Assembly (NCBI RefSeq): GCF_047338595.1
Contig: NZ_JBLFBO010000013.1
Span: forward strand, 17,651-81,650
Length of the DNA: 64,000 nt
Direction: 5' to 3'
DNA from: Nitrospira_D sp019636945
Lineage (GTDB): Bacteria; Nitrospirota; Nitrospiria; Nitrospirales; Nitrospiraceae
Shown here: positions 17,368-26,448 of the stretch, piece by piece
Layout: every line of letters starts with the position of its first letter
Position numbering within the stretch: position 1 is the first letter of the stretch
Made by a program: the position numbers and the translations under genes
Notes under the pieces: generated by a model
Database searches by the model: none
What the model saw: the letters and a program-made list of their open reading frames with translations, nothing else
What the model was told of the DNA's origin: nothing

Positions 17368-17961
17368 ATGGGTATTGAGCCTCTAGGAGTAATTGAACTT
17401 TTATGGAGCATGCTCGAGGCAGTGGCCAAGGGCTTTACGACGCAGAAGAAGGAAGTTTTCGAGAATCATGTTGAGCCATTGCAAGTAAGAATGTCGGCGA
17501 TTCATAAAGACTACATTGCTGGGTTTGAGGAAGTTAAACGCATCTTAAAAACTCATGAAAAACCAACTCCTGAGTTACTGGAATTTCTTTATGAACGTCG
17601 CAGAGAGAATGAGCATGAACGGCAGCTGTCAAATGATTTGGCGAATAATCTCGCAAAGCTGAAAAAGGTAGGGATAAGAAACGATGATATGGAGGCAATT
17701 AAAGCATATGCCACAGCAATCGCAGAGTACTTTTCTGCGTCTGGAAGGATTGGTGGCTTTTCATGGTACACAGATTTTATTGATATTGTTCAACGTAATA
17801 CTCGTGCAGGATTTCACGATGTATGGTTTACAACTGCAATTTCTGGGAACCTGGATGGGGAGTTGATGGGATCGGCCAACCAAATTCTTAATCAGGGCCT
17901 TCCCAATGCTTTTAAGAAAATTAGCTCATCGTATGCATATCTACGGACGCGTTTATTCTGA
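17368..17961 (+). CDS. Hypothetical protein, 197 aa, AT-rich
   Basis: Not recognised. Mostly alpha-helical by composition, with a charged, probably coiled-coil middle (ELLEFLYERRRENEHERQLS) and an aromatic second half (GGFSWYTDFIDIV, GFHDVWFTTAISG). No signal peptide or clear membrane helix. Base composition is more AT-rich than the housekeeping block to the left, which together with the surrounding toxin fragments suggests recent transfer. ATG 17368 is used; no strong ribosome site. It stands alone, with about 500 non-coding bases on each side. Confidence 0.7.
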   Translation: MGIEPLGVIELLWSMLEAVAKGFTTQKKEVFENHVEPLQVRMSAIHKDYIAGFEEVKRILKTHEKPTPELLEFLYERRRENEHERQLSNDLANNLAKLKKVGIRNDDMEAIKAYATAIAEYFSASGRIGGFSWYTDFIDIVQRNTRAGFHDVWFTTAISGNLDGELMGSANQILNQGLPNAFKKISSSYAYLRTRLF

Positions 17962-18458
17962 TCGGATGCACCCAGCAAGGCGTGCATGCGACCTGGGACC
18001 TGGGACCTGGGACCTGGGACACTCACCACCCTGCGTAGCCTTCTTGGTGGCTTCAAATTGGTTCCGGCAAATGCCGACAGTTCACACGGCCACCTACGCA
18101 AATGCCCGTCAAGAGCGAGCACTCCCGCTCGCAATCCGGCCCGCTGAATGTCTCAGGGATCAGAAGTCAGTCGCCAATTCGACGTTGATTTCTGAGGGAC
18201 CGGAGGTGCTGAGCGCTTAAAATTCAATAGTTAGGTAACAATCGGCAATCGGAGGCGAGTAACAAAGACATGTGCCCTCAGGTAGCACCTCCAACTGACC
18301 CACTGTTTCCTTTTTGTTCGTGTGCTGAATGTTTGCTGCGTCTGCATATAGTTGACCGAGGCTGATGCCATGACTTGGCGAGCGAGACGACCATCGTCGT
18401 CAACACACGTATCGCAATATCAGTCCATACAACGAAACTCTAGGAGCGAGGCCAATCT
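17962..18458. other. Intergenic with a 7-base tandem repeat
   Basis: No supported gene. It contains the short tandem array at 17990-18020. TAGGAGCGAGG at its right end is the ribosome site of the next gene. Confidence 0.5.
17990..18020. repeat. Tandem GACCTGG repeat, about 4.4 copies
   Basis: Perfect 7-base unit GACCTGG repeated four times plus a partial copy, non-coding, just after the 197-aa gene. Copy number is likely to vary between strains. Confidence 0.85.
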
Positions 18459-21400
18459 ATGTACCAAACGTCCATTTACCCGCTGAGAACCTGTGTCGGG
18501 CGTGCCATTCCTGTCGGCAAACCAGGCAACATCCGGCTGATTGGCCAATCTCCCCAATCCGGAAGAGAGGAAATAAAGTACGATTTTGCGGTCAAGTCGC
18601 GAATTGCAGAGACTGAAAGCCATCCTGGAGACGGCACTCCTGCACATCCCGGTTACCGGGACTACCTCCCGGTTTATGAAGCGGGGGGGGGTGACATTTT
18701 CGGCCGGTGATGGAATGGACAGGCTGCCCGTTCCGGCGCCGCCGTTTGGTCTCCTGCCTGCCTTTATGCCGCCCGCCGCGCTGCCTTTTTTGCCGGAAGA
18801 TCCAGTGCTCTCTTTTTTCGCGTATACCAATAAGAGTGCCGACTTAGCCAATGATATTTCCCGCCGACTTTCGTCATCCTTCCGGATTGATTTAGGAAAA
18901 GAGCATGTAGTGGGTGGTATCTGCTTTGGCGGTTACCCATATCTACCGTACTCAAACAGATACTTGCAGAAAACAGGAATGAACTCCGCCAATTTCGGGT
19001 TACCGCGTGAGGTACGACTGCTCTGTCTGGGAGAGACCGGGGACAGGAAATCCAACGGTGCGGCCTTCGAATTCCTCGATTCCGAGTACTCAACCACGAA
19101 ACAGGACGTCGTTTCCCATTCAGGGTTCCATTTCCTCGCAACCGACCCGGTCAAGACTCGCCTCATTGAAGTGCGATTTTCGGATTACCCGTTGATCCTG
19201 CGCCACGTCGATATGACCGAACACAGTCCAGACTTGTTTTACGGATTTATCATTCCCTACTTTTATGTCTATGAATACGAAGAGCGCACGCGATTCAGAC
19301 CGCAGGTTTCAGGCGGGCTTCTAGGCGTAAAGAGGCCTCTCCACCCTCGTATATTGTCGCCTGGAGGGTTGTCGACAGTTGAACGTGGTGATTTTCAGCC
19401 TCCGACAACAGGTGCTGACGCGTCGGATATGCCTCCGGGCGATCTGCTTAGACAATTTTCTTCTTTGCTGAATTCCGATCACTGCTATTCACCTGGCAAT
19501 ACCGATACGGAAGGCTGGTATTACGACTACACAGCCGCCAGCGTCTTCGGCCAGCAGCGACAGTATAAGGAGAGACTGCACGCGAAAGAATGTTTTATCT
19601 CCACGCCAATTAAGCAGGACGACAAGCTGATCCTCTACATCGAGCAGGGTGAGGACCATGCACGTTGCATTGCTGGCCTGACCATGTTGATGCCGTTCAT
19701 TCCAGAAGCAGAGTTTTCTCAGGATGTAATGGAAGGTGTCGTCGACACATTCCACGAACTGTTCGGCAATGATGATCCGAATGACCAAGTTTCGGCACGC
19801 GAGGAACTCGAGGCCTTCTTGCGCGGATTTCTTCGTATCCCGCCCGACATAAATTTCTGCGAGAAGATCGGCGTCCGTGTGTTCGAGATTGACCCGCCCG
19901 AGGGGGTGTCGCCTGTGAGCGTAAACCCGGATGAGAAATACGCGACGCTCCTTGCCGAGCAGGAGATTGATACCAGTTCTGAAATTCTACACGCAACCTT
20001 TCTCAACGGCATAAAGTTTACCCGGCCGTCGAACGCCAAGTATTTCGCGATTGAGCTGACGAACCGCGACAACGAATCGTCGCAATTCGTGATCAAGGCG
20101 CTCCGGCTGATGCAGTCGGCACACGTCTCGATCCACCCGCGCGCGGCTCGCACGCAGCAGGTGAAGACACTCAACTTCCGCGTCATCGGCGCCGACCTTG
20201 CCGGGGACTACGCCAAACTTGGCGAGGAAGGATTCAACTTTAGCATCGAACGTCTTATCGCCGGAGAAAGGAAATCGGTGTTATTTAAGGCCAACAGCCT
20301 GCTCGATCTGCTTCATACCGGCGCGGCAAAGATCTTTAGCAATGTGAGGCGGCGAGCAGTGGAGTTTGAGAAGTCAGAAATATACCCCGCTTTTGAAGAT
20401 GATGCCGTCAAGTATTTTGTCCCTGGAGAATTTACTTTGGATGGAGGGTATAGGTTTACGCCGAATTATGAACGCCGGAAATCAGAATCACGGGTGGACG
20501 GATGGCGGCGAAGTGAAACAGGTGACGGGATCGACCAAGAGGTAGCAGATAAGTACGACTGGACAGACAAAAAGAACGCACCAGGTACGTTTGAAAATTA
20601 TTCGAGTCAGCAAATAAGGACACATTCTAACATCCTTTTCCCTGACGCTTCGCTCCCTGAGTGGGGATCGGCTGCCCTTTTCGCAAATGGTTTGACCGTG
20701 GTTTATAACGGTGGCCAGTTATTGGATGCTGCATTAACCGGCAACAGTAGTGACCTGCTTTTGCGCACTTATCGAGCAGATGACAACAACGGGGTTCATC
20801 AGCTCGTAAGAAACTTCTCACGGTATTGGCGTGGCATAGACACTGATCGGCTGAAGGTTACAGGCACACTGGGGATAACTCAATCACCCTGTGGACTCAC
20901 GGTAACCTCCGCAGAGATGCTACAGGACCTTTTGGATATCTTCAAAGACTTTAACGACCCCACTAAATTTGGTGACCTACTAATCGCAGTTTTTGGCCTA
21001 TCGGCTGTTTTCATGCCAAACTCGCCGGCACAGTTGGGGGTACTGCTACCGACTCTAAACGGACTCAATCTTGGCCTTAGTCTAACGGCTGCGGGGTTTG
21101 GCCTTTCTGCCAATCCGGCACCAGGCACATTTCTGCCTTCGGTATCGCAAAATGCAGCGTCCGGCACCCAAGGCACGATTGCAAGACAGGCGATGCACAC
21201 CGGGTACTCAAAATCGCAGTTCCTCAACGCAGGCTATGATGAGGCCGAAACCGAAACTACGATAACCGCAGGCGAGACGAAGCGCATCATCACCCGCCGA
21301 GAAGTTCCGGCAAGAGGAGACAACCGCTACGATACGCAGCGCGTCCGTGGTGCGGAGGTGATGTGGCAGGGCGAGATCGTGGATATCATTACCGGTGCGA

Positions 21401-21558
21401 TCACGCTCAATTTCACGCTACCAGCGACTGCGACCAAGATGCATGTTCGTACGGTAGACGATTCACTCCGCGTGCGGTTTGGCAGCGGAGTCGGCAAATC
21501 GGTTTCAGTTGATTTCTGGTTTGACATTACCGAAGAGGTGGTCAGAGATGATTATTGA
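18459..21558 (+). CDS. Large unknown protein, first gene of toxin module, frame broken at poly-G
   Basis: With one base removed from the G run at 18683-18691 the gene encodes about 1032 aa starting MYQTSIYPLRTCVG; ATG 18459 has a TAGGAGCGAGG site. As given, the first 78 codons run out of frame to a TGA at 18708 while the rest stays open from before the G run to 21558. No known family is certain. Residues about 140-260 (SFRIDLGKEHVVGGICFGGY ... RLIEVRFSDYP) look like a discoidin-type jelly-roll used for carbohydrate or surface binding. No signal peptide. The next gene overlaps its end by 11 bases. Possible role: carrier or receptor-binding part of a toxin delivery unit (inference). Confidence 0.72.
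18683..18691 (+). repeat. Run of nine G within coding sequence (frameshift site)
   Basis: Sits at codon 75-78 of the large gene. Eight or eleven G would join the two open frames into one; nine breaks it. Either a phase-variable tract or a base-calling error in a homopolymer. Confidence 0.85.
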
Positions 21559-22549
21559 TCGGATCCAATTGGCTGGTAATGATGCGTATTTTCGTACGGA
21601 TAACGGGATCAACCTCGCTGGACTAACGGCGCGCACGGGGTCACTCCGCAAGGGAAAGCAGCTTGAGATTTTGGGTATTGAACTCCTGATCGAATCGGAC
21701 GGCGACCTGACCGGCCTCTTTAACCGGCAAAACGCCTCGCTGATCGAGGTGCGCGTGATGAAGGAGATGTTTCCGGCGCTGTTTAACGATCCGTTCCGCC
21801 ACCGCGTTCACACCATCGCGGGATTCAACGATTTTGAGCGCGGCACGGCGAAGAACTGCAAGGCCATGGACGTGGACGGCATTCCGACCATTGTTTCCAC
21901 CGGTACGGAGACCTGTGTCTGGACGTCGCCGCGTTTTCGCATGCCGGAGGACATACACATCGAGCATGCTTCGTGGGAACTCGCCGCCTCACGCAAGACG
22001 CCAAGAGATAATTTCACCTATACGATTACGCTGAACACTTTTGATGGAGACGGGAATCCGCGTGATTCGGTGGAACTTGCTCCTGGGCTCGATCCGACCC
22101 AGCCTCGAAAACGTGAAGAACTGGGCCTATCCAACGTGGCGTCGTATGAGCTGCAATTCAAAGCGGATGTCCGCAAAGACGCGGCGATGTACGAAAAGCA
22201 CACAGTTATGGTGGGCGCCTCCATCGGCACGCCGCTGCTCAGGGCCATTAACCTGCTGGAGCCGGTGGCAAAGGGAAATTCGGTCTATGAGATATATTCG
22301 CTCAGTGAGCTTCTGAGTCAATGCTCGGATCACCAGCTCATTGAGATGGACGGTTGGCCGATAATCCAGGGTCGGCAGCTCAGGAAAATAAACGCCACGC
22401 TCAATCTGTCAGCGACGTTGGTGCAAAGCGACCAGGAAGACACCCCGAACGGTCGATATGAATCTATCGAGATCGCCGTGGCCGCAAACGCATTCACGCA
22501 TGTCGAGACCCGCCTGGTGGGCGAGGTGTTGATGAGAGTCAAGGACTAA
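21548..22549 (+). CDS. Unknown 333-aa protein, second gene of toxin module
   Basis: Starts MIIDRIQLAGNDAYFRTDNG at ATG 21548, inside the end of the previous gene (11-base overlap), which indicates coupled translation and a shared job. Beta-rich composition, no signal peptide, no membrane helix, no family recognised. The last third (QLRKINATLNLSATLVQSDQ to TRLVGEVLMRVKD) has alternating hydrophobic strands. The toxin-like gene begins 18 bases downstream. Could be a structural, adaptor or chaperone component; the sequence alone does not say which. Confidence 0.75.
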   Translation: MIIDRIQLAGNDAYFRTDNGINLAGLTARTGSLRKGKQLEILGIELLIESDGDLTGLFNRQNASLIEVRVMKEMFPALFNDPFRHRVHTIAGFNDFERGTAKNCKAMDVDGIPTIVSTGTETCVWTSPRFRMPEDIHIEHASWELAASRKTPRDNFTYTITLNTFDGDGNPRDSVELAPGLDPTQPRKREELGLSNVASYELQFKADVRKDAAMYEKHTVMVGASIGTPLLRAINLLEPVAKGNSVYEIYSLSELLSQCSDHQLIEMDGWPIIQGRQLRKINATLNLSATLVQSDQEDTPNGRYESIEIAVAANAFTHVETRLVGEVLMRVKD

Positions 22550-22567
22550 GGAACCACCTGTAGACCC

Positions 22568-23941
22568 ATGAAAGACCACGCCGATTCCTCCGGTACTTTC
22601 CACTCCGGCGCAAATACATTCGAGGTGGACATTATCACCAAACCCTGGCGCGAGGGGTTTATCACAGATATCTATATACAACAGTTTAGCGATGGGAAAG
22701 AAGTTTCGCGCAAGCATGAGAGTATTGAAACCGAAAATGCAACAGGTGCGCACAATCTGCATAAGCAGGCTGAATTACGTGCGGCTAGCCTGGGTGAGGG
22801 ATATCTTACGAGACTGGATCATTTTGCAGCGGAAATTACTATTGAACAGCCCCTTGAAATACACGTTAAAAAGAATTCCCCCCAGGAGCCTCGCCAGCAG
22901 GACAGAACAAAAACTGAAAACCCTAACAATAACCGCACTGAAAATATTCAGCCAAACACCATCGAGAAATCTGAGCAACCACCTCCCCAACCTGAACAAA
23001 GGTCAAACACCACTGATGGAAATAATAACCGCCCAGAAAATCAATCTGAAGCTCCTGATGATTTTCAGTTGAGCTTGGGTGATGTTGCTTTGGGGGCTGG
23101 GAAAGCACTTTTGTTTACAGGCATAGGCATCGGTGTCGGTGTAGCGGCTGGACCAATAGTGGGCGCCGGTATTGGGGCAGGCTTCTTAATTCATAGCTTT
23201 ATGAATCGTTCTGGCGAAGCATTTGAACAAGGTGCCGGAGATGGAGCAGCTGCGCGAGCATTGGCTGCTGGGATAGGCGACATACTTCCGATAAACCCAT
23301 TCGATATAGGGGAAGTGATCATTGGCAAAGACGTTGTTACCCGCCGTCAGCTTACCAATTCAGAGAGAAATGAACGGTTAGGATCTAGTATTGGGGGCGC
23401 ATTGCCTGGAATAGCCCTCGGGGGAATGAAACGGGCAAAGGATCGTGCGAAAGAAGGCAGCATTAAACGCATGGTTTTAGACCCCGAGACTGAAAATATC
23501 TTATTGAAATCTACCGATATATATGTTCGAGAAATGAAAAAAGTTGCCTCAAGAAAGGACCTCTCAAACGCAGGTGCGGAGGCTAGTGATGCTGCAGGTG
23601 AGGCAATTGCCCGCGAATTCAAAGGGAAGAAAGTGCTTGTCAACGCATATACTGGTATCACAAAAGAACATAGTGGTACATCACAGGAGATCGATGTTTT
23701 AATACTTGGTAAAGGTGGGAAAATGGAGCTATTGCTTGAGTTCAAGCGAACAGCTTTTCTTAGAAAAGACGGCGTTATGGTAACAAAAGGTAGGGAGGCA
23801 GGCATCGACACAATAAATCCTCAAACCCAAGGTCATGAGATATTCTCAAAAAATCATGATGTTCCACTTTTCATAGTTAATAGCCGTGGAGAGATATATG
23901 GCTACGACCTAGGATCAGAAACGTGGTCGCGAGTATTCTAA
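22568..23941 (+). CDS. Probable polymorphic toxin with PD-(D/E)XK nuclease C-terminus
   Basis: 457 aa in the modular layout of polymorphic toxins. Residues 1-98: adaptor-like N-terminus. 100-163: Asn/Pro/Gln-rich linker. 168-212: glycine-rich hydrophobic hairpin (GIGIGVGVAAGPIVGAGIGA). 230-290: pre-toxin-like segment (IIGKDVVTRRQLTNSER, then SSIGGALPG). 345-457: variable C-terminal domain with SQEIDVLI and LLLEFKRT, i.e. Asp376, Glu391 and Lys393 in the D-Xn-E-X-K spacing of restriction-fold nucleases. More AT-rich than neighbours. Third gene of a same-strand trio. No convincing immunity gene follows within 500 bases, which is unusual. Nuclease activity is inferred from motif only. Confidence 0.75.
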   Translation: MKDHADSSGTFHSGANTFEVDIITKPWREGFITDIYIQQFSDGKEVSRKHESIETENATGAHNLHKQAELRAASLGEGYLTRLDHFAAEITIEQPLEIHVKKNSPQEPRQQDRTKTENPNNNRTENIQPNTIEKSEQPPPQPEQRSNTTDGNNNRPENQSEAPDDFQLSLGDVALGAGKALLFTGIGIGVGVAAGPIVGAGIGAGFLIHSFMNRSGEAFEQGAGDGAAARALAAGIGDILPINPFDIGEVIIGKDVVTRRQLTNSERNERLGSSIGGALPGIALGGMKRAKDRAKEGSIKRMVLDPETENILLKSTDIYVREMKKVASRKDLSNAGAEASDAAGEAIAREFKGKKVLVNAYTGITKEHSGTSQEIDVLILGKGGKMELLLEFKRTAFLRKDGVMVTKGREAGIDTINPQTQGHEIFSKNHDVPLFIVNSRGEIYGYDLGSETWSRVF

Positions 23942-24482
23942 CGGTGTTTTTGAGACTGTCGATCAGTGTGAATGAAGTTGGGGCTGATTTTGCATTAAAA
24001 ACCAGGAAAGAGACTGGAAGTTCTTTTCAGCTCTCAAGACTTTGTAAGATTCGCCCACACAATTTCAGCATTGTTGAGTTGCGTTCATGGCCATTTGAAC
24101 TAATTTAGCTGTATAAAGAGCAGACCTGGAGCATGTGCGGTTACTATCTAGACACCTAACATTCTCACCTTAATACCATTATGGTTTGCAAGAAAGCCCC
24201 CTGGATGTCCCGAAAGCCTATTTGGGGTCAAGTCTTGTTTCTTGTATTTTGGAACATGATTTTATGGTTGGCCTAACCACTGAGTGATAGCGTGGCACAG
24301 AATCCTTTCTCGCGTGGGCCTCTCACCGTTTTCATGCCCGATGCGAAAGAGTAGCAGGGGCAGCATTGTAGCGCACGCCGTTCATAATATGTTCCATCAA
24401 CATTCCGCTGTATCGGCTAGATTCCTCTCGCTGTGCAAGGGCGTGACTTCTCACGGCGAAAGGCATAAGCTCTGTCGCTATC
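23942..24482. other. Region after the toxin gene, no clear immunity gene
   Basis: A GTG-started frame of 46 codons (about 23968-24108, ending SWPFELI) could be an immunity remnant but has only a weak ribosome site. At about 24222-24250 the sequence TTTGGGGTCAAGTCTTGTTT recalls end motifs seen next to REP-associated IS200-like transposases, but no transposase is present. Confidence 0.4.
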
Positions 24483-25028
24483 GTGAGCGATGAACTTGAG
24501 ATATTGAAATCAGTTGCGGTGCGGCTACAGGCCGCCGGGATCGCCTATATGGTCACCGGATCCATGGCAATGAACTTCTATGCCACTCCAAGAATGACGC
24601 GCGATATCGATCTGGTTGTTGAGTTATGGGAAGCGGACGTTACACGTGTCGTTGGTCTCTTTCAGGGGGAGTATTACATTGATCGCGATATGGTGGCGCA
24701 GGCCGTTCGAAACAGGTCCATGTTCAACATGATTCACAATGATTTGGTGGTCAAAGTCGACTGTGTCGTCAGAAAAGAGACTGCGTATCGCCGCGAGGAA
24801 TTTGCCCGTCGCCGCACGATGACGCTCGACGGCGAATCGGTCTCCGTCGTCGCTCCTGAGGACCTCATCCTTTCAAAGCTGGAGTGGGCGAAGGACAGCC
24901 GCAGCGCCATGCAATTGGACGACGTGCGGAACGTGCTCCGGTCTGTGAAGACGCTCGACCAGGGGTATTTGGAACGGTGGGTGGAGCACCTGGGACTGGT
25001 TGCGCTGTATCACGAGGTGCAGGCATGA
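24483..25028 (+). CDS. Nucleotidyltransferase-fold protein (AbiEii/MNT-like)
   Basis: 181 aa. The motif VTGSMAMNFYATPRMTRDID carries the G-S and D-x-D (Asp in RDIDLVV) of DNA polymerase beta-type nucleotidyltransferases; a third acidic residue is in KVDCVV. Such proteins act as toxins or antitoxins that transfer nucleotides to tRNA or proteins, as in AbiEii/MenT and MNT systems. GTG start at 24483, no strong ribosome site. The last codon overlaps the next gene by ATGA, so the two form a coupled pair. Lies beside the polymorphic toxin region. Whether it is the toxin or antitoxin half is not decided. Confidence 0.82.
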   Translation: MSDELEILKSVAVRLQAAGIAYMVTGSMAMNFYATPRMTRDIDLVVELWEADVTRVVGLFQGEYYIDRDMVAQAVRNRSMFNMIHNDLVVKVDCVVRKETAYRREEFARRRTMTLDGESVSVVAPEDLILSKLEWAKDSRSAMQLDDVRNVLRSVKTLDQGYLERWVEHLGLVALYHEVQA

Positions 25029-25282
25029 ATGATACGCCGCCTGAGGTAGAAGAACGGTATCGGGCGATGCTGATGCAGCGCACGGGAGAAGAGCGGCTGA
25101 TCATGGGATGTGCCATGCGTGACACAGCGCGTAAGCTCGTAGAAGCATCCTTGCGGGTGCAGAACCCGTCGGCCACGGAGGCGGAGATTCGCAAAGGCCT
25201 GTTCCTGCGCTTCTATGGCCATGAGTTCGACGCCCCAACGTGCGACAAGATTCTTGCCTCAATTGAAGAGGCAGCGAAGTGA
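25025..25282 (+). CDS. Small partner protein of the nucleotidyltransferase, 85 aa
   Basis: Starts at the ATG overlapping the upstream stop. Helical, charged protein with RYRAMLMQRTGEERLIMGCA and a conserved-looking FLRFYGHEFD near the end. Proteins of this size and pattern accompany nucleotidyltransferases in many accessory regions, so a toxin-antitoxin-like cassette is inferred from the pairing and overlap. No catalytic motif can be assigned. Confidence 0.78.
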   Translation: MNDTPPEVEERYRAMLMQRTGEERLIMGCAMRDTARKLVEASLRVQNPSATEAEIRKGLFLRFYGHEFDAPTCDKILASIEEAAK

Positions 25283-25386
25283 GGCCCTCCCTAACTGGTT
25301 GTCGATTCACAGACAGTCAGATTGCAGGGCCAGACTTTGATATCTAAACAATTATCCGGACTTCTGAAGTTGAGCACGGCTCATCT

Positions 25387-25459
25387 CGTCATTCCCGCAG
25401 GTTCCAAGCGGGAATCCAGAACCTCCGGCACCTGGATGCCTATTTTCGCGGGTATGACG
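25387..25459. repeat. Inverted-repeat element with CGTCATTCCCGC ends
   Basis: CGTCATTCCCGC at the left and GCGGGTATGACG at the right are complementary apart from one base, with GGAATCCAG/CTGGATGCC as an inner complementary pair. This is the layout of a widespread short palindromic intergenic repeat. Lies in a 257-base gap between convergent genes, where it could also act as a transcription stop. Confidence 0.65.
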
Positions 25460-25539
25460 ATTTGTTCTTGAGGCCGTGTGATCGTCCCGTCATGTCGGGA
25501 ATTTCGATTGCTCTCTCCTCAAGCAGCAGCCTTGCCCCG

Positions 25540-26214
25540 TCACTGTGCCGTTGCTTGGAGTTTGGCGAATGCCTCACGTGCTTCATGCACAATCGCCGAT
25601 GGCGCTTTGTCTGGACTGCCGGCATCGAACGGTGGTTGTGGGTCGTACTCGATCAAGAGTTGGGTAAGCTGCGCTGCTTCTGCTCCGAATTCTTCTGCCA
25701 CCAATGTGAGCGCCATATCGATGCCTGAGGAGACGCCCGCGGCGGTGAAGACTTTGCCATCGCGAACCACGCGCGCTTTTGTCGGGGTTGCGCCAAATTG
25801 CTTCAGCACCTCATGCGCGAGCCAGTGCGTGGTGGCTTTCAACCCTTTGAGCACACCTGCAGCTGCTAGGCCTAAAGCGCCTGTGCAGACCGATGTGGTC
25901 CATTTGGTGGTCTTGTGCACCTGGGCGATCCATTCGATCACTTGTGGGTCACCCATGATGGCTTTGGGATAGGCCGTTCCTGGCACGACGAGAATGTCGG
26001 GACAGAGCATCTCATCCAGGCTGTAGTCTGCCGTCAATCGAAGCTTTCCAAAATCCGTCTGCTTTACGCCCTTCTTACTCGCCACAAAGCGCACATCGGT
26101 GTTGAGTGTTGGGGCTTGGAGCACTTCATACGGGCCGATGGCATCCAGTGCCGTCATCCCGTCATACAATAAGATCGCCACTTGTAATTTCGTTGTTTCC
26201 TGTACGTCTTGCAT
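25540..26214 (-). CDS. DJ-1/PfpI-family protein (isonitrile hydratase-like)
   Basis: 224 aa, class I glutamine-amidotransferase-like fold. The nucleophile elbow SVCTGALGLAAAG holds the conserved Cys, and the start LYDGMTALDAIGPYEVL is shared with isonitrile hydratase (InhA). Start taken at ATG 26214, which has GGAGG 5 bases before it; ATG 26226 lacks a site. The next gene on the same strand is a DJ-1 plus AraC regulator with the same N-terminal motif, so the two are paralogous domains; a MITE-like repeat separates them. Possible hydratase or stress protein; substrate unknown. Confidence 0.88.
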   Translation of the reverse strand: MQDVQETTKLQVAILLYDGMTALDAIGPYEVLQAPTLNTDVRFVASKKGVKQTDFGKLRLTADYSLDEMLCPDILVVPGTAYPKAIMGDPQVIEWIAQVHKTTKWTTSVCTGALGLAAAGVLKGLKATTHWLAHEVLKQFGATPTKARVVRDGKVFTAAGVSSGIDMALTLVAEEFGAEAAQLTQLLIEYDPQPPFDAGSPDKAPSAIVHEAREAFAKLQATAQ

Positions 26215-26263
26215 GGTTGCCTCCATGGTGATGTATGGTTCTGAGCTAGCTCACCTAATCCTC

Positions 26264-26448
26264 AGGATGCTCAAAATGGCTGTCCAGCAAGGCCGCAGCG
26301 AATGAAGGGACGAGGAGGTACATACCAAGCTTCGCTTGACCCGCTCGCTTCGATCACATGCGAGCGGATAGGTTTTTTGCCATCGTCTTTCGTACGTTGA
26401 GCCTCTGAGTGATGCGAGAACGCCGCTGGCGGACTTTTTCAGCATCCT
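26264..26448 (-). repeat. MITE-like element, copy A (185 bp)
   Basis: Ends are inverted repeats close to AGGATGCTGAAAAAG / AAAATG..CATCCT type. Nearly the same sequence as copy B, in opposite orientation. Contains an inner hairpin CCGCTCG...CGAGCGG. Its right terminus supplies the last codons and stop of the GlxA-like gene. Confidence 0.85.

Noticed and set aside
24222..24250. GGGGTCAAGTCTTG motif as evidence of a REP-associated transposase
   Set aside because: Only a single motif-like stretch; no transposase frame or paired hairpin nearby, so kept as a remark only.
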